DNA from: Xanthomonas hortorum
GTDB taxonomy: Bacteria > Pseudomonadota > Gammaproteobacteria > Xanthomonadales > Xanthomonadaceae
Direction: 5' to 3' (one strand)
Length of the DNA: 64,000 nt
Assembly: GCF_002940005.1 (NCBI RefSeq)
Contig: NZ_MDEF01000005.1
In this document: in pieces, positions 34,060 to 42,570 of the stretch
How the letters are laid out: each line of letters opens with the position of its first letter
Numbering within the stretch: position 1 is the stretch's first letter
Position numbers and translations under genes: made by a program
Notes under the pieces: generated by a model
What the model was told of the DNA's origin: nothing
The model's input: only the letters and a program-made list of their open reading frames with translations
Database searches by the model: none

Positions 34060-34869
34060 GTGATCAAGTCCTACCTCATCAACATGCAACGCAGTAGCGA
34101 CCGTTTGCAGGCCATGTCGGCGCGGTTCCAGGCGCTGGGCATGCCGTTCGAGCGCATTCCCGCCTTCGACGGCGCCACGCTGACACCCGAGCAGATCGCC
34201 GATTTCGTGCGCGAACGCCCGCTGGAAGGTTCCGGGGATGGCTTCAGCACCGGCCCGCGCAAGTGGACCGCTTCCAACATCGGCTGCTTTCTGAGCCATC
34301 AGGCCGCGTGGCGCATCGCGGCGGACTCCGATGACGCCTACACCGCCATCTTCGAAGACGACATGCATCTGTCCGACGCGCTGCCGGCACTGTTGCGCAG
34401 CACCGAGTGGCTACCGGCGGGCAACAGCATCGTGCGGCTGGAACCGTCCTACAACCGCATCAAGCTCGATAGCAAGGTCGCCGACATCGGCGGGCGTCAG
34501 CTGCGCCTGGTGCGTCCATCCACCTATCAGCACTGCTGGCCGGTGTGCGCCGGCGCGCTAATCATCAGCCGCGATGCGGCACGCTTGTTGCTGGCCGCCG
34601 AAGCGCGCTGGCACACCATGGCCGATATTTTTCTGTTCGGCTGGAACGAATCGCCGGTGGCACAGCAGTTGTCCACCTATCAGCTCTCGCCGGCGGCCTG
34701 CATCCAGGACAAGTTCTTCCACAACGCCCCGGAGCAGATCGTGTTCACCAGCACCATCGATGCGCCGCTGACGCAGGCGCAGAAGCAGCGCAGTGCGCAT
34801 TGGAAGGCGAAAGCGACCGCGTTGTTGCGTGTGGCGCAGGGCTATCGCAAGGTGGTGTTCGCGCCCTGA
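34060..34869 (+). CDS. Glycosyltransferase family 25 protein (LPS type)
   Basis: The 269-residue protein begins at GTG 34060, with GGAG 7 bases upstream. Family 25 motifs are IKSYLINMQRSSDRLQAMSARFQALGMPFERIPAFDG, ASNIGCFLSHQAAWRIAADSDDAYTAIFEDDMHLS (EDD is the metal-binding motif) and HCWPVCAGALIISRDAARLLL. The family transfers galactose or similar sugars onto lipooligosaccharide in the cytoplasm. It stands outside any LPS cluster. The sugar and acceptor are unknown. Confidence 0.88.
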   Translation: MIKSYLINMQRSSDRLQAMSARFQALGMPFERIPAFDGATLTPEQIADFVRERPLEGSGDGFSTGPRKWTASNIGCFLSHQAAWRIAADSDDAYTAIFEDDMHLSDALPALLRSTEWLPAGNSIVRLEPSYNRIKLDSKVADIGGRQLRLVRPSTYQHCWPVCAGALIISRDAARLLLAAEARWHTMADIFLFGWNESPVAQQLSTYQLSPAACIQDKFFHNAPEQIVFTSTIDAPLTQAQKQRSAHWKAKATALLRVAQGYRKVVFAP

Positions 34870-34972
34870 GCGACGCGATAGCGAAGGCGTACAGCGAGAC
34901 GGCGCTGAACGTGTTTTACCATGCGGTACCGCATGTATTTCAGTGCACAAGACGCTCGCAGAACATTGCGGC

Positions 34973-35479
34973 ATGATGCCGCCCTTCGCCGTCTTTCAGC
35001 CTTCGCCGATGATTCCTTCGTGCACGCTCGCATCCGCCCTGCAGTCGCTGCAGCAGCAATTCATTGCCATGCCGCCGGTGCTGTCGATGGGCATCGCCGT
35101 CGATGGCTTGCATGACGGCGCGCTGCGCTTGCGTGCGCCGCTGCAGGCCAACGTCAACGACAAGGCCAACGCGTTCGGCGGAAGCCTGGCCTCGCTGATG
35201 ACGCTGGCCAGTTGGGGCTGGCTGACCCTGCAACTGCAATTGGCCGGACACAGCGCCGATGTGTACGTGGCCGACAGCCAGCTGCGCTATGTCGCACCGG
35301 TGTACGAAGACCTGGTCGCCAGTGCCGAGCCATCCGAGATGGGCAGTTGGGATGCGTTTCTGGCCACCTTCCGCCAACGCGGCAAGGCGCGTATCGGCAT
35401 GCGTGCGCAGATTGCGCTGGGGTCGGGCGCGGCAGCGGCGACCTTGAGCGGGCGCTTCGTGGCGTTTCCAAAACGGTAG
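34973..35479 (+). CDS. YiiD-type thioesterase-domain protein
   Basis: The 168-residue putative hotdog thioesterase resembles the C-terminal domain of YiiD: LRLRAPLQANVNDKANAFGGSLASLMTLASWGWLTLQL, then ADVYVADSQLRYVAPVYEDLVASA, then GKARIGMRAQIALGSGAAAATLSGRFVAF. YiiD of E. coli also has an acetyltransferase domain, which is absent here. The start is uncertain: ATGs at 34973, 34976 and 35009 are in frame and none has a good ribosome site. Confidence 0.8.
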   Translation: MMPPFAVFQPSPMIPSCTLASALQSLQQQFIAMPPVLSMGIAVDGLHDGALRLRAPLQANVNDKANAFGGSLASLMTLASWGWLTLQLQLAGHSADVYVADSQLRYVAPVYEDLVASAEPSEMGSWDAFLATFRQRGKARIGMRAQIALGSGAAAATLSGRFVAFPKR

Positions 35480-35507
35480 GATGCGGGCTGGACTCGGGGG
35501 GATGCGC

Positions 35508-35930
35508 ATGCGTGCAGTGATGGGGGCAATGCTGTTGCTCGGGCTGGCGATGGTGAGCGGTGTGGTGTGTGCCGGCAGCCGTGCCCAGGCGCGCGCGCTG
35601 GAGACCACCCAGGCCGCCTACACGGCCGCCGTGCGCTGGAGCGACTTCGACGCCGCGCAGGGCTTTGTCGAACCCACGTATGCCTTGGCGCATCCGCTCA
35701 GCGATCTGGAGCGCTCGCGCTACGAACAGGTGCAGATCTCCGGCTACCGCGAGGTGCGGGTGGGCGAAGATGCCGCGGGCGACCTGCGCCGCGAGGTCGA
35801 ATTGCGCGTGATCAATCGCAACACCCAGGCCGAGCGGCTGGTGCGCAGCATCGAGCTGTGGCGCTGGGACGCCGAGCGCAAACGCTGGTGGCTGGCCAGC
35901 GGCCTGCCCGATCTGTGGCAGGGCCAGTAG
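35508..35930 (+). CDS. Exported hypothetical protein
   Basis: The 140-residue protein starts at ATG 35508, with a run of six G bases 6 bases upstream; ATG 35502 is too close to it. The signal sequence MRAVMGAMLLLGLAMVSGVVCAGS may be lipoprotein-type, with Cys near residue 22. The mature part (YTAAVRWSDFDAAQGFVEPTYALAHPL, then EVELRVINRNTQAERLVRSIELWRWDAERKRWWLASGLPDLW) looks like a small NTF2-like fold. The function is unknown. Confidence 0.7.
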   Translation: MRAVMGAMLLLGLAMVSGVVCAGSRAQARALETTQAAYTAAVRWSDFDAAQGFVEPTYALAHPLSDLERSRYEQVQISGYREVRVGEDAAGDLRREVELRVINRNTQAERLVRSIELWRWDAERKRWWLASGLPDLWQGQ

Positions 35931-36006
35931 CCCGCACCGCTGCGCCCTGGCCGTCGCGTGCGCCAGCTGTGCGACAATTCCTGCCCGCTTGAACGACCCT
36001 GACCCC

Positions 36007-36444
36007 GTGAATTTCGAAGAGCTGCAGGCCTTTGTCGGCCGCAACCCCATGTTGTCGCTGGCCCTGGTGGGCCTGACCATCGCCTTGATCGTCACCGAGG
36101 TCGCGCGCCTGTTCCGTGGGTATCGCGCACTCAGCCCGGCCGAGCTGACCCGTTTGATCAACAGCGAGAACGCGCTGGTGATCGACCTGTCGCCCACCGC
36201 CGATTTCGAAAAAGGCCATATCGCCGGCAGCCGCAATGTGGCGCTGGCCAAGTTCGACCCGGCCGGCAAATTGCTTGCCAACGCCAAGGCCTCCCCCGTG
36301 GTGGTGGTCTGCCGTAACGGCAACGCCTCGGCAGGCGCGGCCAAGACGCTCAAGAAGGCCGGCTTCGAGAAGGTGTACTGGCTCGATGGCGGTGTGGCTG
36401 CCTGGCAGATCGCCGAGCTGCCGCTGGTCAAGGGTCGCGCCTGA
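36007..36444 (+). CDS. yibN: Membrane-anchored rhodanese-like protein (YibN type)
   Basis: The 145-residue protein starts at GTG 36007. One membrane helix lies at about residues 14-34 (NPMLSLALVGLTIALIVTEVARL). The rhodanese domain follows, with NALVIDLSPTADFEKGHIAGSRNV and the active-site loop VVVVCRNGNASAGAAKTL. The family handles sulfane sulfur; YibN is linked to membrane protein insertion in E. coli. The order yibN-secB-gpsA matches the E. coli yibN-grxC-secB-gpsA cluster, with grxC missing here. Confidence 0.88.
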   Translation: MNFEELQAFVGRNPMLSLALVGLTIALIVTEVARLFRGYRALSPAELTRLINSENALVIDLSPTADFEKGHIAGSRNVALAKFDPAGKLLANAKASPVVVVCRNGNASAGAAKTLKKAGFEKVYWLDGGVAAWQIAELPLVKGRA

Positions 36445-36555
36445 TCTCACCTTGTACGGCGGCAGGCAAGTCCCCATTGCTTGCGTGAGAGACTCGCGCT
36501 TTCACGCCTGCATCATTCAACGCTGCATCCACCGAACCGTTTTTTGGAGTTAGGA

Positions 36556-37071
36556 ATGTCCGACGAAATCATCAACGGCGCCGTTGCGCCGGCCGACGCC
36601 GCTGCTGGCCCCGCTTTCACCATCGAGAAGATTTACGTCAAGGACGTTTCTTTCGAATCGCCGAACGCGCCGGCCGTCTTCAATGACGCCAACCAGCCCG
36701 AGCTGCAGCTGAACCTCAATCAGAAGGTGCAGCGCCTCAACGATAACGCCTTCGAAGTCGTGCTGGCCGTGACCCTGACCTGCACCGCCGGTGGCAAGAC
36801 CGCCTACGTGGCCGAAGTGCAGCAGGCCGGCGTGTTCGGCCTGGTCGGTCTGGAGCCGCAGGCGATCGACGTGCTGCTCGGCACCCAGTGCCCGAACATC
36901 CTGTTCCCGTATGTGCGCACCCTGGTCAGCGACCTGATCCAGGCCGGCGGCTTCCCGCCGTTCTACCTGCAGCCGATCAACTTCGAAGCCCTGTACGCAG
37001 AAACCCTGCGCCAGCGCTCGCAAGGCGAAGGTTCCTCGCTGGCCGATTCCGAGCCGGCTGGCAACGCCTAA
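36556..37071 (+). CDS. secB: Protein-export chaperone SecB
   Basis: A 171-residue SecB that keeps preproteins unfolded and delivers them to SecA. Family sequence includes FTIEKIYVKDVSFESPNAP, QLNLNQKVQRLNDNAFEVVLAVTLT, AYVAEVQQAGVFGLVGL, LGTQCPNILFPYVRTLVSDLIQAGGFPPFYLQPINFEALY. An acidic N-terminal leader of about 20 residues and a Ser-rich tail flank the domain. GGAGTTAGGA precedes ATG 36556. gpsA begins 15 bases after its stop. Confidence 0.97.
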   Translation: MSDEIINGAVAPADAAAGPAFTIEKIYVKDVSFESPNAPAVFNDANQPELQLNLNQKVQRLNDNAFEVVLAVTLTCTAGGKTAYVAEVQQAGVFGLVGLEPQAIDVLLGTQCPNILFPYVRTLVSDLIQAGGFPPFYLQPINFEALYAETLRQRSQGEGSSLADSEPAGNA

Positions 37072-37086
37072 GCGTTGCGTGCGCCG

Positions 37087-38112
37087 ATGAGCGATTCGAA
37101 GCACAAGATCGCCGTCCTCGGTGCCGGTTCCTGGGGCACGGCACTGGCTGCGCTGCTCGCCAGACACGGTCACCCGACCGTGCTCTGGGGGCGCGATGCG
37201 GCGATGGTGGATGCCATCGACCGCAATCACGAAAACGTGCGCTATCTGCCGGGCATTCCACTGCCCGAGAGCTTGCGCGCGACCACCGACCTGCAGCTGG
37301 CCGTTGCCGATGCAAGCTGGATCCTGGTCGTGGTGCCCTCGCATGCGTTCACCGAAACGATCCAATTGATTGCACCATTGCGTCCGTCCAGTGCCGGCGT
37401 TGCGTGGGCGACCAAAGGATTCGAGCCTGGTTCCGGGCGGTTCCTGCATGAAGTGGCGCGCGCCATCCTCGGCCTCAGCGTGCCGCTGGCGGTGGTGACC
37501 GGGCCGTCCTTCGCCAAGGAAGTCACGCTTGGCTTGCCGACCGCCATCACCGTGCATGGCGACGATGCCGCGTTTGCGCAGGTCGTGGCCGATGCCATGC
37601 ATGGACCCACCTTCCGCGCCTATACCGGCGATGACATGGTGGGCGCCGAACTCGGTGGCGCGATGAAGAACGTGCTGGCCGTGGCCACCGGTGTGGCCGA
37701 TGGCATGCAACTCGGTCTCAATGCACGCGCCGGTCTGATCACGCGTGGCTTGAACGAGATGCTGCGCCTGGCGGCGGTGATCGGTGCGCGTCCGGAGACT
37801 TTGATGGGCCTGGCCGGATTGGGCGATCTGGTGCTGACCTGCACCGGCGACCTGTCGCGCAATCGGCGGCTGGGTCTGGCATTGGGGCGTGGCCAGAGCT
37901 TGAACGATGCGATCCGCGAGATTGGCCAGGTGGTCGAGTCGGTGCAAACGGCCGATGAAGTCATGCGCCAGGCCGAGCATCACGGTATCGAATTGCCGAT
38001 CTCCAATGCGGTGCGTGCCGTGTTGCATGGCGAGATCACACCGGAAGCCGCATTGAAGGAACTGTTGGCGCGAGAGCGCAAACCCGAGTATCCGCAGGCG
38101 TTGTTTACCTGA
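37087..38112 (+). CDS. gpsA: Glycerol-3-phosphate dehydrogenase (NAD(P)+)
   Basis: A 341-residue GpsA that reduces dihydroxyacetone phosphate to sn-glycerol-3-phosphate for phospholipid synthesis. The NAD-binding motif AVLGAGSWGTALAALLARHG is near the N-terminus. GPSFAKEVTLGLPTA and ELGGAMKNVLAVATGVADGMQLGLNARAGLITRGLNEM carry the catalytic lysines. ATG 37087 is preferred over a TTG four codons upstream. It is the last gene of the yibN-secB-gpsA group and is followed by a strong terminator. Confidence 0.97.
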   Translation: MSDSKHKIAVLGAGSWGTALAALLARHGHPTVLWGRDAAMVDAIDRNHENVRYLPGIPLPESLRATTDLQLAVADASWILVVVPSHAFTETIQLIAPLRPSSAGVAWATKGFEPGSGRFLHEVARAILGLSVPLAVVTGPSFAKEVTLGLPTAITVHGDDAAFAQVVADAMHGPTFRAYTGDDMVGAELGGAMKNVLAVATGVADGMQLGLNARAGLITRGLNEMLRLAAVIGARPETLMGLAGLGDLVLTCTGDLSRNRRLGLALGRGQSLNDAIREIGQVVESVQTADEVMRQAEHHGIELPISNAVRAVLHGEITPEAALKELLARERKPEYPQALFT

Positions 38113-38147
38113 TTGAGCTGTAACGCGCATTGCGTGATGCAGTGAAG

Positions 38148-38184
38148 ACACTAAAAAGCCCGGCATTGCCGGGCTTTTTAGTGT
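38148..38184. terminator. Strong bidirectional terminator after gpsA
   Basis: A perfect 17-bp stem (38148-38164 with 38168-38184) around loop ATT, carrying A5 on the left and T5 on the right, so it works on both strands. Confidence 0.92.
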
Positions 38185-38339
38185 TTGCGCATCTTGTCGT
38201 TGCGTGCATCGAGGCGAAAGCTTGTCGCGTCGCAGCCACGTAAACGTGCTGCGCGTTACGTTCTAGCGCAACAGCCCGTACACACGGCATCTAGCGATCG
38301 AATGCGCTGCATCGCAATCATCCAATCGCACAAAAGAAA

Positions 38340-38365
38340 GAAGCCCGGTCGGGGGACCGGGCTTC
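38340..38365 (-). terminator. Terminator of the ax21 gene
   Basis: GAAGCCCGGTC (38340-38350) pairs perfectly with GACCGGGCTTC (38355-38365). On the minus strand it is followed by TTTCTTTTG. Confidence 0.85.
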
Positions 38366-38410
38366 CAATGCAACGCGGGAGAGAGAGTCGCGTTGCGTTA
38401 AACGTGCGGC

Positions 38411-39004
38411 TTACCAGCTGAAACGCGGGCCGACCGACCATTCCTTGTTGCCATCGCCATCCATACGGATGTCGCCGTTGATGCCCCAGTTCTGGTTCAA
38501 CTTCACCTGGGCGCCAAGGCGGCCGTAGAAGTTGTCGCCGATGTCGATGCCGCGCTTCTTGGAGAAGTCTTCGTAGCCAGCCAGGGCGTAGACTTCGAAG
38601 TGCTCGCCGAACGCGTTACGCAGGCCGGCTTCAACGCTGTAGCCGTCGAAGCTGATGTTCGGGGTATCCAGGTCCAGCTTGCGGTAGGCAACGCGAGCAA
38701 CGAAATCGGTGCTGGTGGCGATCTCATGGTTGTAGCCCACACCGACGCCCCACTGCTGGAAATCGGAGTTGGAGCTTTCGAACACGTTGTCGTCGTCAGC
38801 GTTCTGCTTGCTGTAATCGCCGAACACGTGGAAGTTCGGAGCGACCGCGTAGGAGGCCTTCACGCCCCAACCGTCCGCATCGCGGCCTTCGGTCGGAGTA
38901 CGCACATAGTCGCCTTCGACGAAGTTGTAGGAGAGGTTTTCAGCAGCGGAGGCCGCAAACGGCAGAGCTGCGAGAAGGCCGAGGGCCAGTAAAGAAGTCT
39001 TCAT
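38411..39004 (-). CDS. ax21: Ax21-family outer-membrane protein
   Basis: A 197-residue protein with signal peptide MKTSLLALGLLAALPFAASA. The mature start is AENLSYNFVEGDYVRTPTEG, the Ax21/axYS22 signature (the published peptide has Asp where this has Glu, in TPTDG). The rest is a small eight-strand beta-barrel (YAVAPNFHVFGDYSKQ, ARVAYRKLDLDTPNISFDGYSVEAGLRN, FEVYALAGYEDF) ending NKEWSVGPRFSW, a typical outer-membrane terminus. Ax21 is secreted in vesicles; its claimed role as XA21 ligand was retracted. It has its own terminator and is divergent from poxB. Confidence 0.93.
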   Translation of the reverse strand: MKTSLLALGLLAALPFAASAAENLSYNFVEGDYVRTPTEGRDADGWGVKASYAVAPNFHVFGDYSKQNADDDNVFESSNSDFQQWGVGVGYNHEIATSTDFVARVAYRKLDLDTPNISFDGYSVEAGLRNAFGEHFEVYALAGYEDFSKKRGIDIGDNFYGRLGAQVKLNQNWGINGDIRMDGDGNKEWSVGPRFSW

Positions 39005-39352
39005 GATCGAGATACCTGTACTTATTGATTTGGGCCGGCGCTGAGGCGGATGCCGTTCGCTGCCGAGATGTAAATTCTCCGTTATTCGATGGAACGCGAC
39101 ATGAATTTTGAACTGACTGGTGCATGAATCATCGCGCCTGGTTCAGTTCCGGTTTTTGTCATCTGACTGCAATGCGTGTACCGCACATGCAAAGCGTGAT
39201 GGTGTGAGGCTTACACCGCGCCAATGTGATAAACGCGTACAGATAAGCCTGTTTTTCAGCGACTTTTGCCGTGTGTGCAGAACGTAAGCACATTGCGCTG
39301 ACGCTGTGACTGGGAGCATTGCAGGCTTGTTGAACGAGTGTGGAGCTGCATC
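39005..39352. other. Divergent upstream region of ax21 and poxB
   Basis: These 348 bases have lower GC than the flanks and must carry both promoters. A short hairpin GGTGT-N7-ACACC lies at about 39191-39207. I could not fix a promoter or operator with confidence. Confidence 0.4.
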
Positions 39353-41080
39353 GTGGCGAAGAAAAAGACGTTGGCGCGGTTTCTGGCCGAGACGCTGCAG
39401 AGCGCGGGTGTGGAGCGGATCTGGGGTGTGACCGGCGATAGCCTCAACGGCTTGACCGATGCCTTGCGCGAGATGCAGACGATCGAGTGGATGCATGTGC
39501 GCCACGAAGAAGTCGCCGCATTCGCCGCTGGCGCAGAGGCGGCGGTGACCGGCCAGCTGGCCGTGTGTGCGGGCAGCTGCGGGCCGGGCAATCTGCACTT
39601 GATCAACGGGCTGTTCGATTGCCATCGCAGCCGTCAGCCCGTGCTGGCGATCGCCGCGCATATTCCCTCGTCCGAGATCGGGCTGAATTATTTCCAGGAG
39701 ACGCACCCGCAGGAGTTGTTCCGCGAGTGCAGTCACTTCGTGGAATTGGTGACCAACCCGGCGCAGCTGCCGGAAGTGCTGCATCGGGCGATGCGCACCG
39801 CCATCCTGCAGCAGGGTGTGGCGGTGGTGGTGATCCCCGGCGATATCGCGTTGCTGGAAATGGACAAGCACGTGTCCAGTGCCTGGCCGCAACTGCGCCA
39901 GCCGCGCGTGTTGCCAGCCGCCGAAGACGTGGCGCAGTTGGCCGAGCTGTTGCAGCAAAGCGAGGCGATCACGCTGTTGTGCGGCAGCGGCTGCGCGGGT
40001 GCACACGATGCGGTGGTGGCATTGGCCGACACCTTGGGTGCGCCGATCGTGCATGCATTGCGCGGCAAGGAGTATGTGGAGTGGGAGAACCCGTTCGATG
40101 TCGGCATGACCGGTTTGATCGGTTTCAGTTCCGGCTACCACGCGATGCGCAACTGCGACACCTTGATCATGCTGGGCACGGATTTTCCGTATCGGCAGTT
40201 CTACCCGAAGGACGCGACCATCGTGCAGGTGGATCGCGACCCGAGCGCATTGGGACGGCGCACGCCCTTGCAGCTGGGCATCGCAGCGGAGGTGGGCGAA
40301 ACCATTGCCGCCTTGCTGCCGCACTTGCAGCGACGCGAGAAGCGCGACTTCCTGGAGAAATCGCTTGCGCATTACCGCAAGGCGCGCGAAGGGCTGGACG
40401 ATCTGGCGGTGCCGGCAGACCCTGGCGAGCCGCTGCATCCGCAATTCGTGGCGCGGATGATCAGTCAGATCGCCGACCAGGACGCAGTGTTTACCTGCGA
40501 TGTCGGCACGCCGACGGTGTGGGCCGCGCGCTATCTGCGCATGAACGGACAACGCCGTTTGCTGGGCTCGTTCAATCACGGTTCGATGGCCAATGCGATG
40601 CCACAGGCGCTGGGTGCACAGGCGGCGTTTCCGGGCCGTCAGGTGATTTCGCTGTCTGGCGATGGCGGCTTTGCGATGTTGATGGGCGATTTCATCTCGC
40701 TGGCGCAGCTGCGCCTGCCGGTGAAGATCGTGGTGTTCAACAATGCCTCGCTGGGATTTGTGGCGATGGAGATGAAGGCTGCCGGCTATCTGGATACCGG
40801 TACCGAGTTGCGCAATCCGGACTTCGCTGCGATGAGCAATGCGATGGGCATCTTGGGCATCCGTGTCGATGAGTCGTCGCAGCTGGAACGTGCATTGCGG
40901 CAGGCCTTTGCGCATTCCGGCCCGGCATTGGTGGATGTACGCATCGCCACGCAGGAACTGGCAGTGCCGCCGGCGATCAAGCTGGAACAGGCCAAGGGGA
41001 TGGGCCTGTATCTGCTCAAGGCGGTGATGAGTGGGCGTGGCGATGAGGTGATCGATCTGGTCAAGACCAATATGCGTTAA
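39353..41080 (+). CDS. poxB: Pyruvate dehydrogenase (ubiquinone)/pyruvate oxidase PoxB
   Basis: A 575-residue TPP and FAD enzyme that decarboxylates pyruvate to acetate and passes electrons to ubiquinone at the inner membrane. The pyrimidine-domain Glu lies in HVRHEEVAAFAAGAEA near residue 52. Other motifs are CAGSCGPGNLHLINGLFDCH, LGTDFPYRQFYP, and the TPP motif LSGDGGFAMLMGDFISLAQLRLPVKIVVFNN at about 434-464. GTG 39353 is chosen, with GGAG 7 bases upstream. A histidine kinase gene follows after 47 bases. Confidence 0.93.
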   Translation: MAKKKTLARFLAETLQSAGVERIWGVTGDSLNGLTDALREMQTIEWMHVRHEEVAAFAAGAEAAVTGQLAVCAGSCGPGNLHLINGLFDCHRSRQPVLAIAAHIPSSEIGLNYFQETHPQELFRECSHFVELVTNPAQLPEVLHRAMRTAILQQGVAVVVIPGDIALLEMDKHVSSAWPQLRQPRVLPAAEDVAQLAELLQQSEAITLLCGSGCAGAHDAVVALADTLGAPIVHALRGKEYVEWENPFDVGMTGLIGFSSGYHAMRNCDTLIMLGTDFPYRQFYPKDATIVQVDRDPSALGRRTPLQLGIAAEVGETIAALLPHLQRREKRDFLEKSLAHYRKAREGLDDLAVPADPGEPLHPQFVARMISQIADQDAVFTCDVGTPTVWAARYLRMNGQRRLLGSFNHGSMANAMPQALGAQAAFPGRQVISLSGDGGFAMLMGDFISLAQLRLPVKIVVFNNASLGFVAMEMKAAGYLDTGTELRNPDFAAMSNAMGILGIRVDESSQLERALRQAFAHSGPALVDVRIATQELAVPPAIKLEQAKGMGLYLLKAVMSGRGDEVIDLVKTNMR

Positions 41081-41127
41081 CGCCATCGCCGCGTTCACCA
41101 CTGCACGTCTTCATCGGATCTTTTCGC

Positions 41128-42570
41128 ATGCCTCGTTCGTTGTTGCGCCAATTGCTGTTGATCTGGGTGGTGGTTCTGGCCGCCTGCGTGGGCGTGGCCA
41201 CGATGTTGTATGGCCTGTACCGACAGACAGAAGGCGTGCGACTGGATGAAGCGCGCCAGCAATTGACCGCGCAGTGCACGCGCATCGTGCAGCGCTACGC
41301 CGGTGCAAGCGAGGCCGCGCGCAGTGGCGACAACGGGGCCGGGCTGGCGGCGGTGGTGGTGCAGTTGGTGCTGGCCGATGCGCCCGGTGTGGAGGGCGGC
41401 GTGTGGAATCTCGACAAGGGATTCATTGCGTACGCCTATCCCACTTACGACGGCAGCGATCACAAGACCGATATCCCAGCCGCCGAATGGACCACGATCG
41501 TCAATACCGCGCGGCAGAGCGCGGTGGGCAACAAGGCGGTGGAATTTCGTCGCGATGGCAGCCGCGAAGTGGTGTTGATCAGCGCCTGCCCGCTGGCCTC
41601 GGGCACCGCTGCATGGACCATGTCGCGGGTGCCGGCGAGCACCTCCGATGCCTGGCGTCCGTTGGTGATCGGCATGCTGCTGATCTTCGCCATGGTGGCG
41701 GTGTCGGCGATTGCCTTGGGCGTGGTGGTACGGCGCTGGAGTCAGCGCCTGCAGCGCATCCAGCAGGCGCTGGCCGCCGATACCGAGCTCCCGCAGCTTC
41801 CGGTCACCGGCGCACCCGAGCTGGATCGGCTGGGCGCCGCGGTGAGCGATTACGCACAGCGCAATGCGCAGGCCTTGGCGCAAGCGCGGCGGTTGGCCGA
41901 CGAGCTATCCCGGCACGAACGTCTGGCCGCGCTTGGCCGCCTGACAGCGACGGTGGCGCATGAGATTCGCAACCCGATCGCCACCATGCGTCTGGCGGTG
42001 GAAAACGACATCGCCAGGCGCCAGAGCACGCCGGACGATGCCGCACATGGCGAGCTGATGCTGGGGCAGATCCGTCGCCTGGATGGGGTGGTCGAAAGTC
42101 TGCTCGGCATGGTGCAGCCGATCCGCCTGCAGTTGGAAACGGTGGTGGTGCAGGACTGGTTGGCGACCTTGCTCGATCCGGCCTTGCTACCGCCAGGCAC
42201 GCTGGCGCCACAGTTACGCGCCCCGGACAAGCCGCTGCAGTGGACGCTCGACCCGCAGCAGCTCGGGCGCGCCGTGCACAATCTGCTGCGCAACGCGTTG
42301 CAGCATGCCGACGCAGGCAGCACGGTGACGTTGGAGGCCAGCGCCAGCGATGATTTGTTGCAGTTACAGGTCTGCAATCGTGGCGCGGCGATTGCCGACA
42401 CCATCGCAGCGCAGTTGTTCGAGCCGTTCGTCAGCGGTCGCAGCGATGGCAATGGCCTCGGGCTTGCGCTGGTGCGCGAGATCGCGCGCGCGCATGGCGG
42501 GCAGGTGCGTTACGTACATGCCGACGGCATGACCCATTTCATTGTGGAGCTGCCATGGCGCGCATCCTGA
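41128..42570 (+). CDS. Membrane histidine kinase paired with a sigma-54 activator
   Basis: A 480-residue sensor kinase. Membrane helices at about 8-30 and 178-202 enclose a 147-residue periplasmic domain with GVEGGVWNLDKGFIAYAYPTYDG, of unrecognised fold. Then come a HAMP-like linker, the H-box VAHEIRNPIATMRLAVEND with His278, the N-box LLRNALQHADAGS and the G2 box SDGNGLGLALVREIARAHGGQV. It overlaps the response regulator by 16 bases. The signal is unknown. Targets are probably the sigma-54 promoter at 44196 and what lies behind it (inference). Confidence 0.92.
   Translation: MPRSLLRQLLLIWVVVLAACVGVATMLYGLYRQTEGVRLDEARQQLTAQCTRIVQRYAGASEAARSGDNGAGLAAVVVQLVLADAPGVEGGVWNLDKGFIAYAYPTYDGSDHKTDIPAAEWTTIVNTARQSAVGNKAVEFRRDGSREVVLISACPLASGTAAWTMSRVPASTSDAWRPLVIGMLLIFAMVAVSAIALGVVVRRWSQRLQRIQQALAADTELPQLPVTGAPELDRLGAAVSDYAQRNAQALAQARRLADELSRHERLAALGRLTATVAHEIRNPIATMRLAVENDIARRQSTPDDAAHGELMLGQIRRLDGVVESLLGMVQPIRLQLETVVVQDWLATLLDPALLPPGTLAPQLRAPDKPLQWTLDPQQLGRAVHNLLRNALQHADAGSTVTLEASASDDLLQLQVCNRGAAIADTIAAQLFEPFVSGRSDGNGLGLALVREIARAHGGQVRYVHADGMTHFIVELPWRAS

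Noticed and set aside
39143..41101. Antisense open frame of 652 codons opposite poxB
   Set aside because: poxB carries clear TPP and FAD family motifs; the reverse frame is a compositional artefact.
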